Assembly: GCF_040253585.1 (NCBI RefSeq) | Contig: NZ_JBELAU010000004.1 | Coordinates: 186,001-250,000 of the forward strand | Length of the DNA stretch: 64,000 bases | Direction of reading: 5' to 3' | From: Emticicia sp040253585 | Lineage (GTDB): Bacteria; Bacteroidota; Bacteroidia; Cytophagales; Spirosomataceae | Shown here: positions 42,611 to 51,318 of the stretch, piece by piece | How the letters are laid out: every line of letters starts with the position of its first letter | Position numbering within the stretch: the first letter of the stretch is position 1 | Program-made: the position numbers and the translations under genes | Notes under the pieces: model-generated | The model's database searches: none | Told to the model about the DNA's origin: nothing | What the model saw: only the letters and a program-made list of their open reading frames with translations

Positions 42611-45172
42611 TCACTTGATTAAATAAACAGGGAAATTTTCTTGATGCGATTCAATCAAACTTTCAATATCTCGCACAGATTTGACAGTTTTTTGAAGTGG
42701 TTCATAGCGACTAAAAGCTCCATCTTTGAAGTAAGAAAGCTCTTTCGTAACTGGGTTTACAACTACCAGATGAATCCATTCATTCAGAAACCATTCGTAA
42801 GTTTGGTCAGATTTCTTAATCGCCGACAATACTACATCCGTGAAATGTTCTACAATTACCATCAATCTGATGGGATCATGTACTTCAATCATTTGGCTCG
42901 GAAGACCAGGGCGAAGGTCGCCGTCGATACCGTTGGCTACTCCGAAAAGCCCCATCACGTTGTGTGGAAGTTTTGAGCCAGCTCCCAACTTATGATTATC
43001 TACTCGTGAGAAATAATATTCAAGATTGATACCGCCACAAACAGGAGCAACGGCATTGAGAATATTTACCAAAAATTTACCTTCGGGGTCAACTTCATAA
43101 TCGAAAGAATTCATAAACGAACGGCGGTCAAGGAATAGCTTTTCCGACATTTCTCTTCGGCCGACAAGGCAAAGGGCATTGGTAGCATGATTGAGCTCTG
43201 GACGTGGTTCAAACAATGATACCGCTCTGATTCTGATGCGTTCGTGGATTGCTTCAGGGCTTTCGTTTGTATCAATCGATTCGAATCTTCTTGAGCGTTC
43301 TTTGGCATTAAAATCAAGGGATTTTACAAATAAAGCCTCGTTTTTGAAGTGTTTTTGCTTATTTTCGTCGGTAAAAATTTCTGTATCATAGAAAGCGATT
43401 TCATCACGAGTCGTATCATGTAATGCTCCCACAAACTGTGTACTGGCAGGAATATCAATGCCTTGCGTTCGCAAAATCTCACGCACACCCGCATGATTCG
43501 CCATGAAACTAATCACACGTGCATTGACCGAACCAGGGCGACCCGAACAAGCCCCGCAATCATAACCCGCATAATGTGTGTTGTTTACGCTACTTGCACC
43601 ATGCCCAACCACATAAACTATCGAGGCAAAATCTTTCACTAAACCGATGCTATTCAAGAGGTTTCCTACACGAAGTGCCATTTCTTCCACCGTAAAACCT
43701 ACTTGTAAGCCTTCTTCTACATCCTCAAGGTTTTTGTTTTCAATCGTCAGTTTTGAAGTAGTATCCATGTGTTTGAAAGACGATACCGCAGCGGCGTTTT
43801 CGGATGGACGAAAAATATTGAGCAACAAACGAAATGCCGACCAAAAACCTAAAGTTTGAGCAATAAACCAACCCGTGAATAACGACTGCGAATGCTTACC
43901 AAAGTGAATATCATTATTTGTTTTTGCTTTTGAGTTTTCGATTTCTTCCTTAATCAAATACTTGGGAGTGACTGGTGCGGGGCATTGTTTCGTAGAAGAA
44001 TTGGCATGAACAGGCTTATAGAAAAACTCTACACCAAAGAAACCCGCCGTACCATAGGTTTTGCAGCCCTCATCAAATTTTTCTAAATATCGTCGAATTG
44101 AGCATTCCCGGTCGTCGATACAAAACATAGCTTGGAAACTCTTTTCTTTGATTTCTTCATGTTTTGAAGCATCTATTTTTACACCCGCCAAAACTTGGTC
44201 GTAATAAGTCCATTCAAAAGCATCTTGCCAAATATTGAGCAATTCGCTGAGTTCGGTTTTAGGTACATCGCCAAATAATTCGTTCGGTTTTGAATCTAAA
44301 CGATGTTTCAATGATGTCCAATTTTCGCCAAATTTTGTGTCAAGAGCATCAATTTCGAGCAAAAGTTCAAAAATAATGAGTTCTTTGAGCGTAATTTTCT
44401 TACGGTCGAGCAATGTTTGAGGTAAGTCTTCAACTGCTGAAACCATACCCGACCAACCCTGATGGGCAAACTGTTGGTCGAAAATATATTGATTAAAAAG
44501 CGATTTATCTTCAACAATAATTGTGAGTAAATCTTCAATGGTACAAGTTCCTTCTAAAAGCAATTTCTTGGCTCTTTCATTTTTGAAAAAACTCGAAAAT
44601 GTATTCTGTTCAATTTCTCGCATCGAAGCCAAGAATCCTTTTTTAGAGTCAGGGAAACTCCAAATCGAAATACCTTGGTCGAGATAGCTGCACAAAATTC
44701 TGAACAACAGCGGATGCACCAACAAATCAAGGTCGATATAATATTTCTTCTTCCAATTAGAGCGAAGCCTGCCAATGCGTGGCGAAATAGACTCATCATA
44801 TTTGCCATAAAGGGCTTTGGCTTTCCATTCTTCTACATTCGTACTACCTTTTCTTGCGGCAATTACTCGTTCTAAAATGTCGTGATTTATTTGTTCGTTT
44901 GAGTAAAGCGAACGGTATTCTTCCAATGAAAGAGAAACTTTATACCCAAAAATTTTTGATGCTCTACGGATAGCATCGTAGAATTTTAAATCTTGAAAAG
45001 CATGGAGCGTATTGTGATGAACAAAGTCTTTGAGCGGAGCTTGTGCAGGCAGAAAGTGCTTGAGTTCGTGCAAAAGCTCGTGTTCATCGAATCCGTGAGA
45101 TTCGTTTGAATGGCTCTTTTTCATAAAGGTTTTTATATAATTTATAAAACGAAACGGGTCTAAATGAGCCAT
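42611..45172 (-). CDS. dabA: DabA (DUF2309): carbonic-anhydrase-like subunit of the inorganic-carbon transporter
   Basis: The 853-residue cytoplasmic protein contains the DUF2309 signatures DEHELLHELKHFLPAQAPLKDFVHHNTLHAF, CIDDRECSIRRYLE and VVGHGASSVNNTHYAGYDCG. Counting from ATG 45172, the zinc-site residues are Cys351, Asp353, His524 and Cys539, the same numbers I recall for the Halothiobacillus protein, where they form a beta-carbonic-anhydrase-like site. Together with DabB it accumulates bicarbonate energised by the proton gradient. The dabB gene follows by two bases, then SulP. An alternative start is Met17 at 45124. Promoter elements upstream (45173-45240) were not recognised. Confidence 0.92.
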   Translation of the reverse strand: MAHLDPFRFINYIKTFMKKSHSNESHGFDEHELLHELKHFLPAQAPLKDFVHHNTLHAFQDLKFYDAIRRASKIFGYKVSLSLEEYRSLYSNEQINHDILERVIAARKGSTNVEEWKAKALYGKYDESISPRIGRLRSNWKKKYYIDLDLLVHPLLFRILCSYLDQGISIWSFPDSKKGFLASMREIEQNTFSSFFKNERAKKLLLEGTCTIEDLLTIIVEDKSLFNQYIFDQQFAHQGWSGMVSAVEDLPQTLLDRKKITLKELIIFELLLEIDALDTKFGENWTSLKHRLDSKPNELFGDVPKTELSELLNIWQDAFEWTYYDQVLAGVKIDASKHEEIKEKSFQAMFCIDDRECSIRRYLEKFDEGCKTYGTAGFFGVEFFYKPVHANSSTKQCPAPVTPKYLIKEEIENSKAKTNNDIHFGKHSQSLFTGWFIAQTLGFWSAFRLLLNIFRPSENAAAVSSFKHMDTTSKLTIENKNLEDVEEGLQVGFTVEEMALRVGNLLNSIGLVKDFASIVYVVGHGASSVNNTHYAGYDCGACSGRPGSVNARVISFMANHAGVREILRTQGIDIPASTQFVGALHDTTRDEIAFYDTEIFTDENKQKHFKNEALFVKSLDFNAKERSRRFESIDTNESPEAIHERIRIRAVSLFEPRPELNHATNALCLVGRREMSEKLFLDRRSFMNSFDYEVDPEGKFLVNILNAVAPVCGGINLEYYFSRVDNHKLGAGSKLPHNVMGLFGVANGIDGDLRPGLPSQMIEVHDPIRLMVIVEHFTDVVLSAIKKSDQTYEWFLNEWIHLVVVNPVTKELSYFKDGAFSRYEPLQKTVKSVRDIESLIESHQENFPVYLIK

Positions 45173-45240
45173 CTTGCTTGGTCAGGCTCAGTGAGACTTG
45201 GATTGTAGGCAAATAAAGAATGGTATCCTAAAATCAATTT

Positions 45241-45267
45241 AAAAAAGAGATTAAAAGTCTTTAATCT
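45241..45267 (-). terminator. Possible terminator of the small gene at 45343-45723
   Basis: Perfect arms agattaaa (45248-45255) and tttaatct (45260-45267) with loop agtc; the minus-strand transcript runs into a T-tract from the A-run at 45241-45246. The stem is AT-rich, so moderately strong only. Confidence 0.5.
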
Positions 45268-45342
45268 GCACTACGAAGTAGGTCGAAGGAGTGTGCGGTA
45301 TCAGAGCCACAATAAATGGCTGATGCCAACACGGGTGTGATA

Positions 45343-45723
45343 TCAGATTCTGAAATTTTGATTGAGTAAGAATTTTGCCTGATTAATGGCAAAGAGTGTG
45401 CGATTGTCGAGGATACGAATGGAACACAAAGATGCCTTCAACTGCACCAAAAATAGATAATCGCTTGCCGTATTTGTCAAATCGCAGTCTAAAAACTGAA
45501 TATCCGATTCGCCATCGGCATCTTCCTCGATGTTTTCTTGAAATTCTTCGGCAAGTAAATAGAGTAGAGTGCCTTTGCTTGATGAATGTTCAGAAGGTGA
45601 TTGCGACCAAAATGTATTTTTTGAGTCTTCAAATCCCAGCTTGCCTTGTTGGTAGGGGCTTCGCAATGTATTGAAGCTCAATACATTCAGCACAAACCAC
45701 AGTATGGGCAAGAATATCCTCAT
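45343..45723 (-). CDS. Small protein of unknown function with N-terminal signal-like segment
   Basis: The 126-residue product starts MRIFLPILWFVLNVLSFNTL, a hydrophobic signal-like segment, followed by an acidic stretch (EEFQENIEEDADGESDIQF) and a C-terminal part with two or three strands. No family is recognised. It lies 170 bases upstream of dabA on the same strand, separated by a possible terminator. It may be a real short secreted or membrane-associated protein; the open frame, ATG start and clean flanks support it, but only moderately. Confidence 0.55.
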   Translation of the reverse strand: MRIFLPILWFVLNVLSFNTLRSPYQQGKLGFEDSKNTFWSQSPSEHSSSKGTLLYLLAEEFQENIEEDADGESDIQFLDCDLTNTASDYLFLVQLKASLCSIRILDNRTLFAINQAKFLLNQNFRI

Positions 45724-45938
45724 GAGTAAAATTTATAGAAGCTTAGGTTTTATCTAACCAAATTTAACAAATTAAAAGAGCAAAAAACAAGAGTTTAGAG
45801 CTAAAAAAAGTTAATTCTTAAAATCTTATAATAGATTATTTGAATAATTACCAAATTTAATTTTGAGATTAAAAAGTGATTAAAAATTTAAATATGTTTT
45901 TTGTGTTTTTTGGAAAATAAATCATGGTGTAACAAAAA

Positions 45939-45964
45939 AGCCACTACTCCGAAAAGTAATGGCT
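45939..45964 (-). terminator. Terminator downstream of the first TonB-C-terminal-like gene
   Basis: Arms agccactac (45939-45947) and gtaatggct (45956-45964), with one G-U in the minus-strand RNA, followed by a T-run (complement of the A-run at 45934-45939). It lies 27 bases past the stop at 45992. The other bases of 45724-45991 are AT-rich with no gene seen. Confidence 0.8.
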
Positions 45965-45991
45965 CAGGGACATGTAAACAAATATCTTTTA

Positions 45992-46807
45992 TCAATTATA
46001 ACTAAAAGCTACTGGCAAAATATACATCTGTTTCGCTGGGCGATTATGATGTCTGGCTGGTAACCATTTTGGCATTTCATTAACCATTTTCAAAACAGAA
46101 TTATCGAAAACCGTTCCCAAAGATTCTTCTATTTTCGGATTTTCAATCGAACCATCTTCGTTTACCCAAAAACTAACGACGACTTTTCCTGCAATTTTAG
46201 TAGCGGCTGCTTCGGCCGGATATTGTAGATTTTTCTTCAAATATTCGCTCATCAAAAGCTGTCCGCCATTAAACATAGGTAACATACGCTCTGCGGAAGA
46301 TTTATAGATAAGATCAGTACCGTCTTCATTCCAATAATTTTCTCTTACTCTATTTCCATTTTCATAAACTTCCAAGCTACTCATTTGTCCATTCGGGAAA
46401 TAGAATTTCCATTCGCCAGTAGGGATGTTTTCTTGATAAACGCCTTCATAGTCAATTACACCGCTCGGACGATAAAATTTAAATTTGCCTGAGCGAACTT
46501 CTAATTTTTCATCCAAAAATGTTCCTTCCATTTTCAAGAAACCATCGGCAAAAAATTCAGCGATATCCCACAAGCCTTTTGCATTTTTTTTGGAAATCTG
46601 AATATACTTAGCTCCATCTAATGATTTTACTTCTTCACGATTGATATTGAAATACTTTCTCGTGACATCGTTTGATGTTAAATCAATTTGCGAACTCGCC
46701 ACTTCGGATGCTTGGGCATATACAGGCGAGTTTTCCGAGGTTGAGGTTTGAGCAAACACCGATAAGCTAAAGCTCAATGCAATGGCAGAGGTAAAAACCT
46801 TTTTCAT
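45992..46807 (-). CDS. Secreted MORN-like/TonB C-terminal-domain protein
   Basis: The 271-residue product has a signal peptide (MKKVFTSAIALSFSLSVFAQ), an antitoxin-YwqK/MORN-like strand region (GKFKFYRPSGVIDYEGVY and TGEWKFYFPNGQMSSLEVYE), and a C-terminal TonB-like domain (AGKVVVSFWVNEDGSIENPKI, VLKMVNEMPKWLPARHHNRP). Unlike true TonB it has no membrane anchor or Pro-rich spacer, since the signal should be cleaved. Such proteins are widespread and uncharacterised in Bacteroidota. A paralogue lies 194 bases upstream on the same strand and the two share the order of parts. Confidence 0.82.
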   Translation of the reverse strand: MKKVFTSAIALSFSLSVFAQTSTSENSPVYAQASEVASSQIDLTSNDVTRKYFNINREEVKSLDGAKYIQISKKNAKGLWDIAEFFADGFLKMEGTFLDEKLEVRSGKFKFYRPSGVIDYEGVYQENIPTGEWKFYFPNGQMSSLEVYENGNRVRENYWNEDGTDLIYKSSAERMLPMFNGGQLLMSEYLKKNLQYPAEAAATKIAGKVVVSFWVNEDGSIENPKIEESLGTVFDNSVLKMVNEMPKWLPARHHNRPAKQMYILPVAFSYN

Positions 46808-47001
46808 GTAATTATTCTTTTTGGGTATGTGTTAAGCACGTAAATTCTTGGATGAAAAGAAGTTTACGGGTACATTTTGTATCCGTTTAATAACTTTTCA
46901 AAAACTATGCCAAAGTTGCCTTTGGGCTTTTTCACAGCAAATAGATAAACAGTGTCGAAGATTGTATATACTTATACTCTATAAATTATTAGGCACAAAT
47001 T

Positions 47002-47826
47002 TTATTTTCTGATGGTAATCGTTATTGGCATTGTGAATTTTGTTCTGATAAGTCGATTATGTGATTTTGCAGGAATCCACTTTGGCATTTGGTCAAGTAC
47101 TTTAAAGGCTGCTTCATCTAACGCACGGTTAAGCGATAGTTCGATTTTAGGATTCGTCAGCGATCCATCAGGTTCTACAAAAAAACCTATTGCCATTTTA
47201 CCCGTAATTTTGTTTTTCACAACCTCTTCAGGAAGTTCGATTACTTTTTGTACGAACTTGTCCATTTCTGTTACACCGCCTGGAAAACTTGGTTTCTCAC
47301 GTACGGCCGCTGTAATATCAGTAAGTTTACTTCCATCTTCGTTGAAGTATTCTGCATCAACTAATAGACCATCTTCATAGATTTCCTTGCCACTAAGTTT
47401 GCCATTTCGGTGATAATAATACCAGTTCCCGACCTGAACATCATTCTTATACATGCCTTCATTGTCAATTAAAATTCCATCTGGTGCGTATAAACGATAA
47501 GGCCCATTTTTTACATCATAGGCGGTGTTGGTCACATAAAGTTCCATCGAAGGTCGGCGGTCTATGCGGTATTCGCATACTTGATAGAGTTTTTCGGCTA
47601 CTTGCTTGAACTCTCGGTAGAAGGCAGCGTCTTGAGGGGTTTTTACTTCTTTTCGATTGATTGAGTAATATTTGGTAATGGTTTGTTCGGAATTAGGAGA
47701 AGATTTTCTTGCATCATTACCGATAACAAGTACAGAAACGGGCAGTTGTGATGTTGGGGCTTGTCCACGGACATAGTTGTAGCACAGCAGCACACCTGTG
47801 AGGGCGACCAAGGTTAATTTTTTCAT
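47002..47826 (-). CDS. Secreted MORN-like/TonB C-terminal-domain protein, paralogue
   Basis: The 274-residue paralogue of the preceding protein has a signal peptide (MKKLTLVALTGVLLCYNYVRGQ), YYSINRKEVKTPQDAAFYREF matching YFNINREEVKSLDGAKYI of its neighbour, the MORN-like GPYRLYAPDGILIDNEGMY and GNWYYYHRNGKLSGKEIYEDG, and the TonB-like C-terminus (TGKMAIGFFVEPDGSLTNPKI, ALDEAAFKVLDQMPKWIPAKSH). The two genes are tandem duplicates. It lies next to a SusC/SusD pair transcribed divergently, but a role in energising that transporter is only a suggestion, because it lacks a TonB anchor. Confidence 0.82.
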   Translation of the reverse strand: MKKLTLVALTGVLLCYNYVRGQAPTSQLPVSVLVIGNDARKSSPNSEQTITKYYSINRKEVKTPQDAAFYREFKQVAEKLYQVCEYRIDRRPSMELYVTNTAYDVKNGPYRLYAPDGILIDNEGMYKNDVQVGNWYYYHRNGKLSGKEIYEDGLLVDAEYFNEDGSKLTDITAAVREKPSFPGGVTEMDKFVQKVIELPEEVVKNKITGKMAIGFFVEPDGSLTNPKIELSLNRALDEAAFKVLDQMPKWIPAKSHNRLIRTKFTMPITITIRK

Positions 47827-48143
47827 TCTTTTATGGGTATGTGTTCACTTCAAGTTAACAAATGTAAATATTACTTTCTAAATTTTCAAAATAATTTGAA
47901 AATTTTTACATTTTCTTGAACTATTACCTCATTTTTTCTTGATTTTTTATAAATACCTAACTGTAAGGTATTTTTTTTAATAATTGGATAAAATAAGCGG
48001 CAAATCTTTTTAATTAAAAAACAAAAATATTGCCATTTAATAAATTCATAATTTTTATTATACTTATTTATTAAAAAATATTAATATATTTGGACTCTTA
48101 TTCAAAAACTCAATTATTAAACAAAACAAAACTTAATTTTTTT
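47827..48143. other. AT-rich divergent promoter region upstream of the SusC-type gene
   Basis: This 317-base gap lies between the divergent TonB-like paralogue and the SusC-type gene. It contains long A/T runs and one match to the Bacteroidota -7 consensus (48085-48092). No open frame, tRNA or repeat is visible. Confidence 0.7.
48085..48092 (+). promoter_or_regulatory. Possible -7 promoter box for the SusC/SusD operon
   Basis: TATATTTG exactly matches the Bacteroidota TAnnTTTG element, 51 bases before the chosen SusC ATG, giving a predicted leader of about 45 bases. A clear TTTG -33 element is not present at the usual spacing. Confidence 0.45.
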
Positions 48144-51100
48144 ATGAAATGTAAGTTCTACCAATTCAAGTCGAGGTACTTGTCAGTCCTCTTTTTCTTA
48201 CTTTCTTTGGTAACGTTTGGCCAAAGTTCTAAAGTGGTTACTGGTAAGGTAACTGATGGAAATGGCGAGGCGGTTATCGGTGCCAGTGTAGCTGTGAAAG
48301 GCACAACTAAAGGTGCAAGCACAGATGTAAGTGGTAATTTCAAAATTGAAGTGCCAAACAGTTCAACTACTCTTGTAATATCGTTTGTTGGCTACGATAC
48401 ACAAGAAATCGTGGTTGGTAATAAGACTAACTTCGATATTGTACTTACTTCTAAAGAAAACGTCTTGGAAGAAATGGTTGTGATTGGTTACGGTACACAA
48501 AAGAAATCAGATTTAACTGGTTCGGTTGGTACGGTAAAACAAGACCAATTATTGGAACGTCCAGCGGCATCGTTGAACCAAGCTCTTTCGGGCAGAATGT
48601 CGGGGGTACAGGTTAACACAAACTCTGGTCGTCCTGGTGGTCGTACAACCATCCGTGTCAGAGGTTTTAGCTCAATCAACTCATCAAACAATCCTTTATA
48701 TGTAGTTGATGGAGTAATGCTTCCACAAAACAACCAAAATCAATTTAGTTCGGCAATTGACTACATCAACCCTAACGATATCGTTTCGGTAGAGGTTTTG
48801 AAAGATGCTTCTTCTACGGCTATTTATGGTGCCAGAGGTGCGAATGGTGTGGTATTAATCACGACTAAAAAAGGAAAAGCTAATGAAGGACAAGTTACTT
48901 ATAGCTCAGACTTTAGCGTGAATACGATTGGGCCAAACCGTCCAGAAGTATTAAATGCCAAAGAATACATGGCTGTTGAAGATTTAGCTTGGGCAAATAT
49001 GCAAAAATATGACCCAGTAGGTTGGGCAGCTGGTAGATGGGCCTATTTAAACCCAAAATTACGTCGTACTGACCCACGTGTGTTTGATTCGCAAGGAAAC
49101 CCACTCTATGATACAGATTGGTTCAAAGAATCGTCACAAAACAAATTATCTCAAAATCATCAGTTAGGTTTTAATGGCGGAAATGAGCGTACGCAATATT
49201 CATTCTCATTAGGATACCGTGATGACCAAGGTCTTATCAAGACTTCGTACATGAAACGTTATGCAGGAAGATTCACGATTGATGACCAAATCAAGAAATG
49301 GTTGAAAGTAGGAGGAACGCTCGCTTACAATAATCAATCAGAGAACTTAGTGGATGTTAATGATGCCGTTGCTCGTCAGATTGTAGAAGATTTCCCTTTC
49401 CTTCCTGTACAATACGCCGATGGTACGTATGCCAATAACCGTGATTTCCCATTTGCAGAAGGAACATTCAGTTCGGTTCACCGTTTGATGGGTCGTAAAT
49501 ATATTTTGAATACACAAACGACAACGGGTTCGGTTTATTCAAACATTACATTTGCGAAAGGTTTAGAGATGAAAACGGTTTTTGGAGCAAACATCATGAC
49601 TCAGGAAAACAACCAATCTACCACTCGTACGTTGGCAATTGGTGAGCAAGGAACTGCCTCGACATCGAATCAAAAACAAACGTTCTGGTCATTAGAAAAC
49701 TTCTTGACATACAACAAAACGTTTAATAAAATTCACTCATTTACGGGCTTATTGGGTCTTTCTTGGCAACAAACTGACTTCTTTAATATGAGTGCGAGTG
49801 TGCGTGGTTTTGCTACTGACTACTTCGGATTCAACAACTTAGGTGCAGGTTCTACGCTTCCAGCGGTTGGTTCGGGTGCTTCGAGTTTTGCATTTAATTC
49901 ATATTTTGGTCGTATCAATTATAGCTTGAGCAACAAGTATTTGTTTACATTTACGGGTAGAGCTGATGGTTCATCAAGATTCGGTGAAAACAGCAAGTTT
50001 GCGTTCTTCCCATCGGGAGCATTTGCATGGAAGATTTCGGAAGAAGAATTCATGAGCAAAAACACAGTAATTTCTAACTTGAAATTACGTACAAGCTACG
50101 GTCTTACGGGTAACTCAGAAATTCCTTCGTATTCATCATTATCATTGCTTAGCTCAAACTACGCTACTATTTATAATGATACTCGTGTTTCGGGAACTGG
50201 TCTTTCACGTTTGGCGAACCCTAACTTGAAATGGGAAAAAACAGCACAAGCTGACGTTGGTTTAGAAATAGGTTTATTCAGCAACCGTGTGAACATTGAA
50301 GCTGATTTCTACTATCGTAAAACAACCGATATGCTTTTGGATGCACCTGTACCACAAACAAGTGGCTATGGTACTATCAGAAGAAACGTTGGTTCGATGC
50401 AAAACAAAGGGTTCGAATTTGCTGTAAACACTGTAAACATCAATACAGCAAAATTACGTTGGAATACAAGTTTCAATATTTCATTCAACCAAAACAAGGT
50501 TCTTTCGTTGGCAACGCCTTCTGATATCTTTAACGTTGGTGGGCCAAACTTTACAAACCCTACTAATATTATCCGTATCGGAGAGCCAGTTGGTTCGTTC
50601 TGGGGACTTACTCGTTTGGGTGTTTGGAGCGAAGCTGAAAGAGACCAAGCTGCTAAATTTACAAGCTACCGTAATGGTTTGACAGTTCTACCAGGTGATA
50701 TTAAATACTTAGACGTAAACGGCGATAATGCTATCACTGACGCTGACCGCTCAATTATCGGAAACGGTAGCCCTAAATTCTGGGGAGCTTTGACAAATAC
50801 TTGGAAATACGGTAACTTCGATTTAACGCTTGAATTGCAGTATTCTTATGGAAACGATGTAATGATGATGAACCTTCACGCCAGCGAAGACCGTCAAGCA
50901 TTGGCAAACAGCTACAAATCAGTATTGAACGCTTGGACTCCACAAAACCAAAACACAATGATTGCTGAAATCAGAGATACAAGAGCAGGATACGTAACAA
51001 ACGTTGATAGCTGGTGGATTAAAGATGGCTCTTTCTTACGTGGTAGAAACTTATTGTTGGGTTATACTTTCCCTGGTAGCGTAACTGATAAATTGAAATT

Positions 51101-51287
51101 GAGCCGCTTGAGAGTTTATGCTTCTGCACAAAACTTCTTCTTAGCTGTTACAGATAAAATAATAGGCGACCCAGAGGTGACTCCAACTAACCAAGGTGAT
51201 GGTAACAGTGCTTTCTCACAAGGTATGATGTGGCACAATTACCCAAAACCTACTACTTACATGATGGGCTTACAGCTTGCGTTTTAA
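48144..51287 (+). CDS. SusC/RagA-family TonB-dependent outer-membrane transporter
   Basis: The 1047-residue receptor has a signal peptide (MKCKFYQFKSRYLSVLFFLLSLVTFGQ), an N-terminal carboxypeptidase-regulatory-like domain (VVTGKVTDGNGEAVIGASVAV), the plug domain with VVIGYGTQKKSDLTGSV and STAIYGARGANGVVLITTKKG, and a 22-strand barrel ending GLQLAF. It imports an oligosaccharide, peptide or other nutrient with its SusD partner, which starts 31 bases downstream. An upstream TTG at 48090 would add 18 residues before the signal peptide and is rejected. No sigma/anti-sigma pair or carbohydrate-active enzyme is adjacent, so the substrate is unknown. Confidence 0.93.
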   Translation: MKCKFYQFKSRYLSVLFFLLSLVTFGQSSKVVTGKVTDGNGEAVIGASVAVKGTTKGASTDVSGNFKIEVPNSSTTLVISFVGYDTQEIVVGNKTNFDIVLTSKENVLEEMVVIGYGTQKKSDLTGSVGTVKQDQLLERPAASLNQALSGRMSGVQVNTNSGRPGGRTTIRVRGFSSINSSNNPLYVVDGVMLPQNNQNQFSSAIDYINPNDIVSVEVLKDASSTAIYGARGANGVVLITTKKGKANEGQVTYSSDFSVNTIGPNRPEVLNAKEYMAVEDLAWANMQKYDPVGWAAGRWAYLNPKLRRTDPRVFDSQGNPLYDTDWFKESSQNKLSQNHQLGFNGGNERTQYSFSLGYRDDQGLIKTSYMKRYAGRFTIDDQIKKWLKVGGTLAYNNQSENLVDVNDAVARQIVEDFPFLPVQYADGTYANNRDFPFAEGTFSSVHRLMGRKYILNTQTTTGSVYSNITFAKGLEMKTVFGANIMTQENNQSTTRTLAIGEQGTASTSNQKQTFWSLENFLTYNKTFNKIHSFTGLLGLSWQQTDFFNMSASVRGFATDYFGFNNLGAGSTLPAVGSGASSFAFNSYFGRINYSLSNKYLFTFTGRADGSSRFGENSKFAFFPSGAFAWKISEEEFMSKNTVISNLKLRTSYGLTGNSEIPSYSSLSLLSSNYATIYNDTRVSGTGLSRLANPNLKWEKTAQADVGLEIGLFSNRVNIEADFYYRKTTDMLLDAPVPQTSGYGTIRRNVGSMQNKGFEFAVNTVNINTAKLRWNTSFNISFNQNKVLSLATPSDIFNVGGPNFTNPTNIIRIGEPVGSFWGLTRLGVWSEAERDQAAKFTSYRNGLTVLPGDIKYLDVNGDNAITDADRSIIGNGSPKFWGALTNTWKYGNFDLTLELQYSYGNDVMMMNLHASEDRQALANSYKSVLNAWTPQNQNTMIAEIRDTRAGYVTNVDSWWIKDGSFLRGRNLLLGYTFPGSVTDKLKLSRLRVYASAQNFFLAVTDKIIGDPEVTPTNQGDGNSAFSQGMMWHNYPKPTTYMMGLQLAF

Positions 51288-51318
51288 TCAGTGAATTATC
51301 TTGAAAATAGCATTAAAA

